From assembly GCF_009760925.1 (NCBI RefSeq), contig NZ_VRLV01000004.1, positions 312,308 through 376,307 on the forward strand: a DNA stretch of 64,000 nucleotides. Direction: 5' to 3'. Positions 27,965 through 34,412 of this stretch are shown piece by piece. The stretch's first letter is position 1, and every line of letters starts with the position of its first letter. This stretch comes from Nonomuraea typhae (GTDB taxonomy: Bacteria > Actinomycetota > Actinomycetes > Streptosporangiales > Streptosporangiaceae). Made by a program: the position numbers and the translations under genes. Under the pieces are notes generated by a model. The model made no database searches. It saw only the letters and a program-made list of their open reading frames with translations, and had not been told where the DNA came from.

Positions 27965-28809
27965 GTCGTCTCGTCCGGCGTCGTCTCGTCCGGCGTCGTC
28001 TCTTCCAAAGTCGTCTCTTTCACTGGAGCGGGCGTGTTCTCGGCGCCGGGGGTCTCGTCCGTGTCGTGCGGGGCGGCGAGTTCGCGGGAGGCGGTGGCGC
28101 CGGTGAGTTCGCGATGGCCGTTCACCGTGGCCTGCCAGCGCTCCACGCGATGTTCCACCTCGTCCAGAAGACGCCCCATCTCCTCGCCGGAGGTCACGGC
28201 GGCGGTGTCCATGGCGATCACCTCGCCCTTCCACAGCGGCGGTATCTCCTCCCGCCGCGGATGGGCCCGCAGCACCCCGCTCCGGTAGGCGGCGATCATC
28301 CGCTCCGCCCACGCGTGCACCTCCTCCACGTCGTGGTTGCGCCGCAGCACCGCCCCGTCCCACTCGCGCGCCAGCCGTTCCACCTGGGCCTGCGCCTCGT
28401 GCACCCGCTGGACCGCCGCCCGCACGGCCTCCGCGCGCCGCCGCTCCTCCCGCCGCCGCCGCGCCTCGGCGATCGAGATGAACCCGTCCTCACCGGCCGG
28501 GGCCGCCTGCCCGTTCGCGCTGCCGTTCGGGGGGAGCTCCTCCTGGAGCGTCACTTCGAGTACGGCCTGCCGCGCCGTACCCGCCTCCCGTAACAGGGCG
28601 GTCTTGACGCCGGCCAGCTCCCGATCCAGCCGGGCGATGCGCTCGCGGGCCATGGCACGGAGTTCACCCAGGTAGGCGGGCCGGCAGTCGGGGTCGGTGA
28701 ACTGGTGCAGCGCGTGCTGCCGGGCGTCGCGCATGCCCTGGGCGTGGGCCTGCTCGCGCTCGCGATCGGGCCCGGTCTCCCGCCTGAACAGCCGCGACAA
28801 GAACGCCAT
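27961..28809 (-). CDS. Hydrophilic coiled-coil protein, unknown family
   Basis: 282 aa, no TM segment. Residues 15-100 and 120-160 are Arg/Glu/Ala-rich helices (RERIARLDRELAGVKTALLR; EARRRREERRRAEAVRAAVQ). Its conserved-looking centre (WAERMIAAYRSGVLRAHPR) resembles the C-terminus of the membrane protein at 25093-26265 (LATAYLGGVVEGLKDPEA). The C-terminal tail repeats TPDETT, encoded by a 15-bp tandem repeat. The stop is fused to the start of the lipoprotein gene. Probably the cytoplasmic member of an envelope-associated pair. Confidence 0.65.
   Translation of the reverse strand: MAFLSRLFRRETGPDREREQAHAQGMRDARQHALHQFTDPDCRPAYLGELRAMARERIARLDRELAGVKTALLREAGTARQAVLEVTLQEELPPNGSANGQAAPAGEDGFISIAEARRRREERRRAEAVRAAVQRVHEAQAQVERLAREWDGAVLRRNHDVEEVHAWAERMIAAYRSGVLRAHPRREEIPPLWKGEVIAMDTAAVTSGEEMGRLLDEVEHRVERWQATVNGHRELTGATASRELAAPHDTDETPGAENTPAPVKETTLEETTPDETTPDETT
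27965..28021 (-). repeat. 15-bp tandem repeat coding the C-terminal TPDET tail
   Basis: Two perfect units GTCGTCTCGTCCGGC (27965-27979, 27980-27994) and two degenerate ones on the + strand. Each unit encodes five residues (ETTPD). The copy number may vary between strains without shifting the frame. Confidence 0.8.
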
Positions 28810-28885
28810 GCGCGTCTCCCGAGTGTCCCTGGACCTCCCAGACTAATCGCCCCAACCTCCACGAAAGCGAAAACCCGGCGCGGGA

Positions 28886-29287
28886 TCAGGAGGGGCTGTC
28901 GTAGCCCGCGCGGGCGGCGTCGATGCGGGCGATGTTGGCCTCGGCCCAGTCCTTCACCGTGAAGATCAGTCCGCTGAGGTCCCGGCCAAGGTCGGTGAGC
29001 TCGTAGTCGACCCGGGGCGGCACGGCGGCCGTGACCGTCCTGGTGACCAGCCCGTCACGCTCCAGGGAACGCAACGTCTGCGTGAGCATCTTCTCGCTCG
29101 CCCCCGGAATCTCCCGCCGGAGGTCGCTGTAACGCAACGTCCCCCGCCCGGCCAGGGCGCTGATCACGAGGCTCACCCACTTGTCGCTGATCAGCGCGAG
29201 CAGCCGGTTGGTCGGGCAGATCTTGACGAACGCCTCGTGGGCCCGTTGTTCCCGGGCGCGGCGCTGGGCGGCGGTGAGGGTGGTCAT
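28886..29287 (-). CDS. HxlR-family winged-helix regulator
   Basis: 133 aa. HxlR signature: CPTNRLLALISDKWVSLVISAL, LRYSDLRREIPGASEKMLTQTLRSLERDGLVTRT and VDYELTDLGRDLSGLI. Such regulators usually control a neighbouring oxidoreductase in response to electrophiles or quinones. The gene is divergent from a quinone-oxidoreductase-like gene with a perfect 24-bp palindrome between them. Confidence 0.9.
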   Translation of the reverse strand: MTTLTAAQRRAREQRAHEAFVKICPTNRLLALISDKWVSLVISALAGRGTLRYSDLRREIPGASEKMLTQTLRSLERDGLVTRTVTAAVPPRVDYELTDLGRDLSGLIFTVKDWAEANIARIDAARAGYDSPS

Positions 29288-29304
29288 GGCATACCTCCGG
29301 GTTC

Positions 29305-29328
29305 AGTACGCACTCCTGGGTGCGTACT
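29305..29328. promoter_or_regulatory. HxlR operator palindrome
   Basis: Arms AGTACGCAC and GTGCGTACT (9 bp, perfect) flank TCCTGG. It lies between hxlR (start 29287) and the oxidoreductase (start 29398), a typical site and shape for HxlR dimers. It probably serves both promoters. Confidence 0.85.
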
Positions 29329-29397
29329 TACCGGGGGAGAGTAGCACCCCATACGGTCGTGCCCGGCGGACCTCCCGCCCTCTGATGACCTTGGAAA

Positions 29398-30366
29398 GTG
29401 GTGAACCAGATGCGTGCTGCGCTGGTCAGAAAGTTCGGCGGACCGGAAGCCGTGGAGATCGCCGAGGTGCCCCTGCCCGAGCCGGGACCCGGCCAGGTAC
29501 GCGTCAAGGTGGCCGCCGCCGCCCTCAACCCCGTGGACGCGGGCGTCCGCGCCGGCGTCTTCGGTGGCCAGGGCCCGCTCGGCCTCGGCTGGGACGTGGC
29601 GGGAACCATCGACGCCCTCGGCCCGGACGCGACCGGTTCCTCCGGTGCCCTCGGCTCGGACGCGGCCCGTTCCTCCGGTGCCCTCGGCTCCGGTCCGGCC
29701 GGCTGGGCCGTGGGTGACCTTGTGGTCGGCCTCGCCTATGGGCCGCACAAGCCCCTGGGCACCCATGCCGACTACGTCGTCCTCGACGCCTCGGCCCTGG
29801 CCGCCGCACCCCGTTCGGCCGATGCCGTGGACGCGGCCACCCTGCCGCTCAACGCCCTGGCCGCCGCCCAGGCCCTCGACCTCCTGGCCCTGGCTCCGGG
29901 CGACCGTCTGCTGGTCACCGGGGCGGCGGGCGCCCTTGGCGGCTACGCCGTACAGCTGGGGCGGTTGCGCGGGCTGGAGGTGACGGCGATGGCGGGTGAC
30001 GCCGACGAGGAACTGGTGCGCGCGCTCGGCGCCGGCGGCTTCGTCGCGCGTACGGCGCGGCCGGAACCGGTGGACGGCGTGCTGGACGCGGCGGTCATCG
30101 GCACCCCGGCGCTGGCGTTCGCCCGCGACGGCGGCGCGTACGCGGCCGTGATCCCGAACGCGGTGCCCGCCCCGGAGCGCGGAGTACGGACCGGCGGCAT
30201 CGAGGTGAAGCCGGACGGCGCCCGCCTGGCCGAACTGGTGCACCTGGTCGAGCGCGGCCACCTCGCCCTCCGCGTGGCCGGGACGCACCCGCTGGAGGAG
30301 GCCGAGCACGCCCACGCCCGCCTTGCCGCGGGCGGCCTGCGCGGCCGTTTGGTTCTGCTCCCGTGA
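29398..30366 (+). CDS. NAD(P)-dependent quinone-oxidoreductase-like protein (MDR superfamily)
   Basis: 322 aa. The start is GTG at 29398; an ATG at 29410 is equally possible. The GroES-like N-terminal domain has FGGPEAVEIAEVPLPEPGPGQVRVKV and LGWDVAGTIDALG. The nucleotide-binding domain has LLVTGAAGALGGYAVQLGRLRG. There are no zinc ligands, as in the zeta-crystallin/quinone reductase branch. Residues about 73-102 hold a three-unit internal repeat not found in relatives. It is likely induced through the HxlR site by a quinone or aldehyde. Confidence 0.87.
   Translation: MVNQMRAALVRKFGGPEAVEIAEVPLPEPGPGQVRVKVAAAALNPVDAGVRAGVFGGQGPLGLGWDVAGTIDALGPDATGSSGALGSDAARSSGALGSGPAGWAVGDLVVGLAYGPHKPLGTHADYVVLDASALAAAPRSADAVDAATLPLNALAAAQALDLLALAPGDRLLVTGAAGALGGYAVQLGRLRGLEVTAMAGDADEELVRALGAGGFVARTARPEPVDGVLDAAVIGTPALAFARDGGAYAAVIPNAVPAPERGVRTGGIEVKPDGARLAELVHLVERGHLALRVAGTHPLEEAEHAHARLAAGGLRGRLVLLP
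29614..29702 (+). repeat. 33-bp tandem repeat inside the oxidoreductase gene
   Basis: Units begin at 29614, 29647 and 29680 with GCCCTCGGC; the second and third share 22 identical bases (29636-29657 and 29669-29690). They encode eleven-residue units around SSGALGSDAAR. Relatives have one short turn here. Confidence 0.8.
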
Positions 30367-30466
30367 ACGGCTAAATCGATGGACAGGAAGTGGGGAATAC
30401 CGAACACTGCAAACAACCGCACACGCATGATGCGGCCGGACTCCGTATCCCTTTCGGAGGAGCGTC

Positions 30467-30994
30467 ATGTCGACCAAAGGTGTGGCCATTGTCGCGGCGC
30501 TGATCGCCGCCGGTGCGACGATCACAGCCGCGTTGATCACCTCCGGTCAGTTGAAGTTCGGCGGTGCTCCGGACACCTCGGAGACCAGGCGGGGCGGGGT
30601 TTCTCAGCCCCAGCCGCAAGGCCAGAAAAGGGCGCCCCAAATTGTCGTCCGCCCGAAATCACTGGACCTCTGCGGGGGTGCGGGATGCGCGCAGGAGGTG
30701 CTCATTCTCAGCACGGGTAATGCGATGCTGAAGGTCACCGATATCGAGTTCCAAGGGGAGTCTGCCGGAAGTTTCCGGCACGACGGCGCCTGCGAGAATC
30801 AGTCTCTGGACGCCGGCGCCGAATGCGTGCTCAAGGTGTGGTTCGAGCCGGAGACCGCCGGGGCGAGCGGCTCGGCCGTACTCGTGATCCATCAGAACCT
30901 GCGGGGCGACAACGGCACCCGGGTGCAGGTCAACGGGCAGGGGCAGCTCCCCACGACCGAGCCCACCCCATCGGAGCTGCCGACGTCCGGCTGA
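30467..30994 (+). CDS. Membrane-anchored protein with an ASH/choice-of-anchor-D-like Ig domain
   Basis: 175 aa, ATG with GGAGG 6 bp upstream. Residues 5-27 form one hydrophobic anchor (VAIVAALIAAGATITAALI). After a Gln/Pro linker, residues 65-160 form an Ig-like domain: ILSTGNAMLKVTDIEFQG, then ECVLKVWFEPETAGASGSAVLVI, the pattern of ASPM-SPD2-hydin-like domains. Two cysteine pairs are visible. It ends in a Thr/Pro/Ser tail. Probably exposed outside the membrane. The role is unknown. Confidence 0.7.
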   Translation: MSTKGVAIVAALIAAGATITAALITSGQLKFGGAPDTSETRRGGVSQPQPQGQKRAPQIVVRPKSLDLCGGAGCAQEVLILSTGNAMLKVTDIEFQGESAGSFRHDGACENQSLDAGAECVLKVWFEPETAGASGSAVLVIHQNLRGDNGTRVQVNGQGQLPTTEPTPSELPTSG

Positions 30995-30997
30995 CTC

Positions 30998-31046
30998 CCG
31001 TCAACCTTGGGTTGACGGTATTTGAGCGTCAATCTAAGGTTGACGC
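30998..31046 (+). promoter_or_regulatory. Leaderless promoter overlapped by two 21-bp palindromes
   Basis: Palindrome 1 (30998-31018) has arms CCGTCAACC and GGTTGACGG around TTG, perfect. Palindrome 2 (31026-31046) has arms GCGTCAATC and GGTTGACGC around TAA, one mismatch. Centres are 28 bp apart. The -35 box TTGACG (31012-31017) is inside the first and the -10 box TAAGGT (31035-31040) inside the second, 17 bp apart, and the ATG at 31047 follows 6 bp later. A repressor bound here would cover the whole promoter. Confidence 0.8.
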
Positions 31047-31112
31047 ATGGGGTTCCCCCGCATCGCCGCCATTCTGATCCTCGCCGCCCTGGTCGCCGCC
31101 ATGTTGTGGTGA
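31047..31112 (+). CDS. 21-residue hydrophobic peptide
   Basis: The frame starts MGFPRIAAILILAALVAAM and ends two residues later at TGA (31110-31112). It is one transmembrane helix after a short basic start. It has a well-formed -35/-10 promoter and begins at the predicted transcription start, so expression is plausible even without a ribosome site. It could be a toxin-like or regulatory membrane peptide. No homology can be judged at this size. Confidence 0.55.
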   Translation: MGFPRIAAILILAALVAAMLW

Positions 31113-31116
31113 GCGC

Positions 31117-31230
31117 TCAGGCGGGCTCCTCGCGCCGGTTGCCGAAGGCCGCCCGGCGCAGGGAGGGGATGGCGCCGCAGGCCCGCAGGAAGGCCCCGAT
31201 CCCGCCGCCCACCACGATCACCTGAGTCAT
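31117..31230 (-). CDS. 37-residue ORF coupled to tetR, Rossmann-like start
   Basis: The frame begins MTQVIVVGGGIGAFLRAC and ends REEPA. The ATG overlaps the tetR stop (ATGA), so it would be co-translated. VIVVGGGIG is the first strand-turn of a FAD/NAD-binding Rossmann fold, but the protein stops 25 residues later. Two explanations: a small real protein, or the stump of a deleted flavoprotein once controlled by this TetR. Confidence 0.45.
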   Translation of the reverse strand: MTQVIVVGGGIGAFLRACGAIPSLRRAAFGNRREEPA

Positions 31231-31733
31231 GCCGACCCCTTCAGCAACGTCCGGAGCTGACTGAGCACCTGGCCGGCGCGGCCGGGGGTCAGGCTGACCC
31301 CCTTCACCGCGGCGATGACGAGTTCCACGTGATCGGGACGCACCCGCGTGGCCAGCGCGTCGCGCCAGCCGCGTTCCCTGCTCTCCAGGATCGCGCGCAC
31401 CTCGGCGTCACGGGTGGCGCGCAAATCCAGCTCACGCAGCACCAGGAAGAGCGCCGGCCGCTCGGAGATCAACCGGATCAGCATCTCCAGGTGATCGTCG
31501 AGGTCGCCCACGGGGACGCTCGGCGTCCAGAACTGCTGAGTGGCGTAGTCGACGATCCCCGTGACCAGATCCCGTTTGCCGGGGAAATAGTGGTGGACGG
31601 TCGAGTGATCGAGCCCGACCCTGGCCGCCACGTCACGCAGCCGCAGCCCCTCGAAGCCCTTCTCCGCCACGCAGTCGAACGCCGCCTTGACCAGCTCGCG
31701 GCGACGCTCCTCCGTTCGTTGTGATCTCGCCAT
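31227..31733 (-). CDS. TetR-family regulator
   Basis: 168 aa from the ATG at 31733; a longer frame to 31769 would run through the operator. HTH at residues 5-50 (RRRELVKAAFDCVAEKGFEGL, then RVGLDHSTVHHYFPGKRDLV). The short C-terminal domain is of the TetR_C_6/BetI-like type. A perfect palindrome lies 11 bp before the start, indicating autoregulation. The only co-transcribed frame is the 37-residue ORF. Confidence 0.85.
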   Translation of the reverse strand: MARSQRTEERRRELVKAAFDCVAEKGFEGLRLRDVAARVGLDHSTVHHYFPGKRDLVTGIVDYATQQFWTPSVPVGDLDDHLEMLIRLISERPALFLVLRELDLRATRDAEVRAILESRERGWRDALATRVRPDHVELVIAAVKGVSLTPGRAGQVLSQLRTLLKGSA

Positions 31734-31743
31734 GGCCCCCGTC

Positions 31744-31765
31744 TTCCACCAACCAGTTGGTGGAA
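31744..31765. promoter_or_regulatory. TetR operator palindrome
   Basis: Arms TTCCACCAAC and GTTGGTGGAA (10 bp, perfect) around CA, directly upstream of the tetR start at 31733. The GTTGGT core is frequent in TetR sites. Confidence 0.8.
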
Positions 31766-31817
31766 CCATCCTGCCCGAGAGAGCCCGGAGTCAAGGTCTC
31801 CGACGTAGGGTGAGCCC

Positions 31818-32450
31818 ATGTTCTTCGAACCCCCGCCAGAGGAAGAAGAATCCGCAGCCCCTTCCCCACCAGGACTCCCCGCGTGGTGCGCTCCGCCGCC
31901 GGACGAGATGGGCGCAGTGATCGTCAGCGGCCTGCTGCTGGCCCGCACCCCGAACGTGGTCCTCGCCCTGCCGACGATCGAGGCGTTCAGCGGCGGCTGC
32001 CTGCTGAACGTGGACATCGGCACCAGGCGCCAGACCCTGTCCCCGGACGACTATCAGGCCCTCCAGATGGGCATGCACGTTTCCACATTCACCGGGGTAG
32101 GCCGCGGCAAGCCGCTGCCGGACACCCTGCTGCGGTACGGCGTGCGCTTCGCCGACGGCGCCAAAGCCACCACGGTCGGCCAGAAGCTCGACCGGCTGCG
32201 CCTCCAGCAGGACCCGCCGCCGCCTCCGCGGCTGACCCTGCTGATCGGCGCCTTCTCCATGCGAAGCGGCGGAGACGACGACACCGTGACCACCCAGAGA
32301 CTGTGGCTCTGGCCCCTGCCGCCCCCGGAGGTCTTCGAACTCGCCGTGGAATGGCCTGCGGGCGGAGTCGAGCTGACCCTCACCGAACTGGACGGCACGG
32401 CCATCGCCTCCGCCGCCCGGCGGGCGGCGCCGTACTGGCCGCATCCATAG
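31818..32450 (+). CDS. Hypothetical protein, Pro/Glu-rich N-terminus
   Basis: 210 aa. TAGGGT at 31806-31811 sits 6 bp before the ATG, so the message is probably leaderless. Residues 1-30 are Pro/Glu-rich and likely disordered. The rest looks like beta-strands (VIVSGLLLARTPNVVLALPTIE; RLTLLIGAFSMRSGG) with a Pro-rich stretch near residue 135. No family is recognised. It is divergent from tetR. Confidence 0.6.
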   Translation: MFFEPPPEEEESAAPSPPGLPAWCAPPPDEMGAVIVSGLLLARTPNVVLALPTIEAFSGGCLLNVDIGTRRQTLSPDDYQALQMGMHVSTFTGVGRGKPLPDTLLRYGVRFADGAKATTVGQKLDRLRLQQDPPPPPRLTLLIGAFSMRSGGDDDTVTTQRLWLWPLPPPEVFELAVEWPAGGVELTLTELDGTAIASAARRAAPYWPHP

Positions 32451-32631
32451 ACGTCGCGGCTCAACCCAGGTCGTCGAACTCGCCGTCCCAGAAGCATCCG
32501 GGTGAAGACCACTCCCGTCCGAAGGGGCCCGCGCCCTTGCTCATGCCGAGGGCGAGCAGCGGTCGAAGGGGATGGCGAACCGTGACTCGCCGGCTGCGGC
32601 CAGGCACGCCTCCACTGAAGTGGGCAAGATC

Positions 32632-33033
32632 ATGACGGCACAATCCGCAAGGCAGACAGGCGTGCGCGCCCGCGAGATGAACCTCTACCGCCGCTACTTC
32701 GACCTGGTCGCCGACGGCTCCAAAACGATCGAGGTACGGGTGCGGTACCCCCATCTGCGCAACCTCAAGGCCGGCGACCACATCCGGTTCGTCTGCGGCC
32801 GAGACGACGCCCTCACCAGGGTCAAGCGAGTCTCCCGCTATGACTCCTTCGAGGACATGCTGGACGCCGAAGGCCCCGAACGGGTGAACCCAGCCAGTCC
32901 TCGCGACCAGCAGCTGGCCAACATTCGCCGCATCTACGGCCCAGAGAAGGAGGCTCTCGGCGTCCTGGCCATCGAGATCGAGCTCATCGACCCACCTGCC
33001 GAAAGTGGCATAGCCCCACCTCCGGGACGGTGA
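32632..33033 (+). CDS. ASCH-domain protein
   Basis: 133 aa from the ATG at 32632; starts at 32572 and 32677 are alternatives. The motif MNLYRRYFDLVADGSKTIEV with later LKAGDHIRFVCG and VKRVSRYDSFEDML matches the ASCH fold (PUA-like, RNA- or nucleoside-binding; some members deacetylate acetylcytidine). The core is about 95 residues. No functional partner nearby. The 181 bp before it (32451-32631) hold no gene I can support. Confidence 0.75.
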   Translation: MTAQSARQTGVRAREMNLYRRYFDLVADGSKTIEVRVRYPHLRNLKAGDHIRFVCGRDDALTRVKRVSRYDSFEDMLDAEGPERVNPASPRDQQLANIRRIYGPEKEALGVLAIEIELIDPPAESGIAPPPGR

Positions 33034-33138
33034 CGAACCACGCGTGACGCGGCGATGCCGGATGCCATCCTCCAGCTTCGTGGTGGCGCCCGGCTCCTCT
33101 ACGTCGGCCGAGAGGCCGCGCATCGTAGGGTGGTGCGC

Positions 33139-33321
33139 ATGCGCGCCCGCCGCAGCGTCGTCGCCGTTGCTCTGACCGCCTGCTTGGGCTGGATCGTCGC
33201 CGTGTTCGCGGTCCCGGGCGCGGATCCGTTCCTTGTGCTGATGACATGGCTCGTTCTCATGGGAGTGGTATTCGGGGTGCCTCCTGTTCGCCGCTTCGTC
33301 CTCGGGAAGCGGCGCTCCTGA
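33139..33321 (+). CDS. Small two-TM membrane protein
   Basis: 60 aa from the ATG at 33139. TAGGGT at 33126-33131, 7 bp upstream, supports this leaderless start over the frame opening at 33055. Two TM helices, VVAVALTACLGWIVAVFAV and FLVLMTWLVLMGVVFGV, between basic ends (MRARRS and LGKRRS). Family not recognised. Confidence 0.6.
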   Translation: MRARRSVVAVALTACLGWIVAVFAVPGADPFLVLMTWLVLMGVVFGVPPVRRFVLGKRRS

Positions 33322-33501
33322 CCGGCGACAGTGGTGAGACCGTCGCGGTGATCTTCCCTCGGCCAGGGTGCCCGCTTGGCCGTGTGGCGCGGTATCAACC
33401 GGGTCAAGGGCCATCGCCACCCGATCTGACGAACTCGCCGCTCGCTACGCAGCAACCAGCCACACCCCGCCGTGCCCGGGCATCGCTCGGGGTCCGGGTG
33501 G

Positions 33502-33573
33502 GGTGTGGGGGCTTGGCCTCCACTGAGGACTGCCCAAGCCCCAGGCGCGAAGCGCCCCAGCGAAGGACCTTGC
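33502..33573. repeat. Intergenic repeat, copy A1
   Basis: Starts GGTGTGGGGG. It contains a hairpin GTGGGGG-CTTGG-CCTCCAC (one G-T pair), then GGCGC-GAA-GCGCC, then the 3' constant AGGACCTTGC. It is 85 bp from copy A2, and a third copy lies at 45517-45595. The 371-bp region 33322-33692 has no supportable gene; these repeats are its only structure. Confidence 0.75.
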
Positions 33574-33586
33574 TGGTGAACCCGGG

Positions 33587-33660
33587 GGTGTGGGGGCTGA
33601 CCCCCACACAAGGCTGCCCGAGCCCCAGGCGCGAAGCGCCCCCCAGCGAAGGACCTTGCC
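33587..33660. repeat. Intergenic repeat, copy A2
   Basis: The first hairpin is perfect: GTGTGGGGG-CTGA-CCCCCACAC. The second is GGCGC-GAA-GCGCC, and the element ends AGGACCTTGC. It shares long identical blocks with A1 (AGCCCCAGGCGCGAAGCGCC and CAGCGAAGGACCTTGC). It could act as a terminator for the gene at 33693, whose 3' end is 33 bp away, or be a mobile or structured element. Confidence 0.75.
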
Positions 33661-33692
33661 CTTCGGCCTCCTTAGCCCCCGCCCCTTGGCCG

Positions 33693-34412
33693 TCAGCCCT
33701 TGTCGGCCTCGCCGGTGGCGGCTTCCTGGGCCTCCTCCGGGGACGCCTCGAGGTCCTGTTCGGCGTCGGCGCCCGCCTGGGCCGAGGCCTTGTCCAGGCG
33801 GACCCAGGACGTCACGCTCTCCACCGCGAACAACACCAGCAGGTACGCGGTCAGCACGGCCAGCACCGGTGTCAGGATGCCCAGCGCCGCCCCGGCCCCG
33901 ATGATCAGCAGCCTGAGCTCCCACCCCAGCCCGGCGTGGAACACCCAGGCCGGCGGCCAGATGCTCTGCCGCGTCCGGTAAACCGTGTCGTAGGTGTGAT
34001 ATCCGACGACGTACAGCAGCACGAACAGCAACCACTTGGGCGCGTCGGCAGCCAGCCCGATCAGGATGACGGTCAGGAACTCGGTGGCGCGCAGCAGCGG
34101 CGGCGTCAGCCAGTCGAATCGCCCGAGGTGGTCGCGGGGCGCGGTTGGCAGGACGAGCAGGACCACGACCAGCGGCGCGACGAAGAGCATCGGCCGGGAC
34201 ACGAGCGTTCCGGTCACGCCCAGCACGATGACGGCCAGGAGGGCCAGCAGGGTGGCGGGCACCGGCGGCAGCCCCTTGCCCAGTTTGCCCGCCAGGGCGT
34301 GCACGAGGGGGCCGTCGTCGCGGTAGGCGAGCAGGCGGGCCGTCTGGATGCGGCGGCGCTCTTCGTCGGGGTCGGGTGCGGGGGTGGCGGCGGCCTGCGG
34401 CTGGGTGATCAT
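33693..34412 (-). CDS. DUF5941-type multi-pass membrane protein
   Basis: 239 aa from the ATG at 34412, overlapping the upstream stop (ATGA). Residues 1-50 are hydrophilic (RLLAYRDDGPLVHALAGKLGKG). About five TM helices follow (ATLLALLAVIVLGVTGTLV; MLFVAPLVVVLLVLP; LTVILIGLAADAPKWLLFVL and others). The C-terminus is a Glu/Ala-rich tail. In actinomycetes this domain accompanies or is fused to CDP-alcohol transferases, as here. It probably works in the same phospholipid or glycolipid step. The biochemical role is unknown. Confidence 0.72.
   Translation of the reverse strand: MITQPQAAATPAPDPDEERRRIQTARLLAYRDDGPLVHALAGKLGKGLPPVPATLLALLAVIVLGVTGTLVSRPMLFVAPLVVVLLVLPTAPRDHLGRFDWLTPPLLRATEFLTVILIGLAADAPKWLLFVLLYVVGYHTYDTVYRTRQSIWPPAWVFHAGLGWELRLLIIGAGAALGILTPVLAVLTAYLLVLFAVESVTSWVRLDKASAQAGADAEQDLEASPEEAQEAATGEADKG

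Noticed and set aside
32461..32544. 27-codon reverse ORF before the ASCH gene
   Set aside because: No promoter, no ribosome site and no recognisable sequence; not enough to call a gene.
33484..33660. Paired repeats considered as CRISPR, tRNA or IS ends
   Set aside because: No spacer pattern, no cloverleaf, no transposase; kept as a structured intergenic repeat instead.
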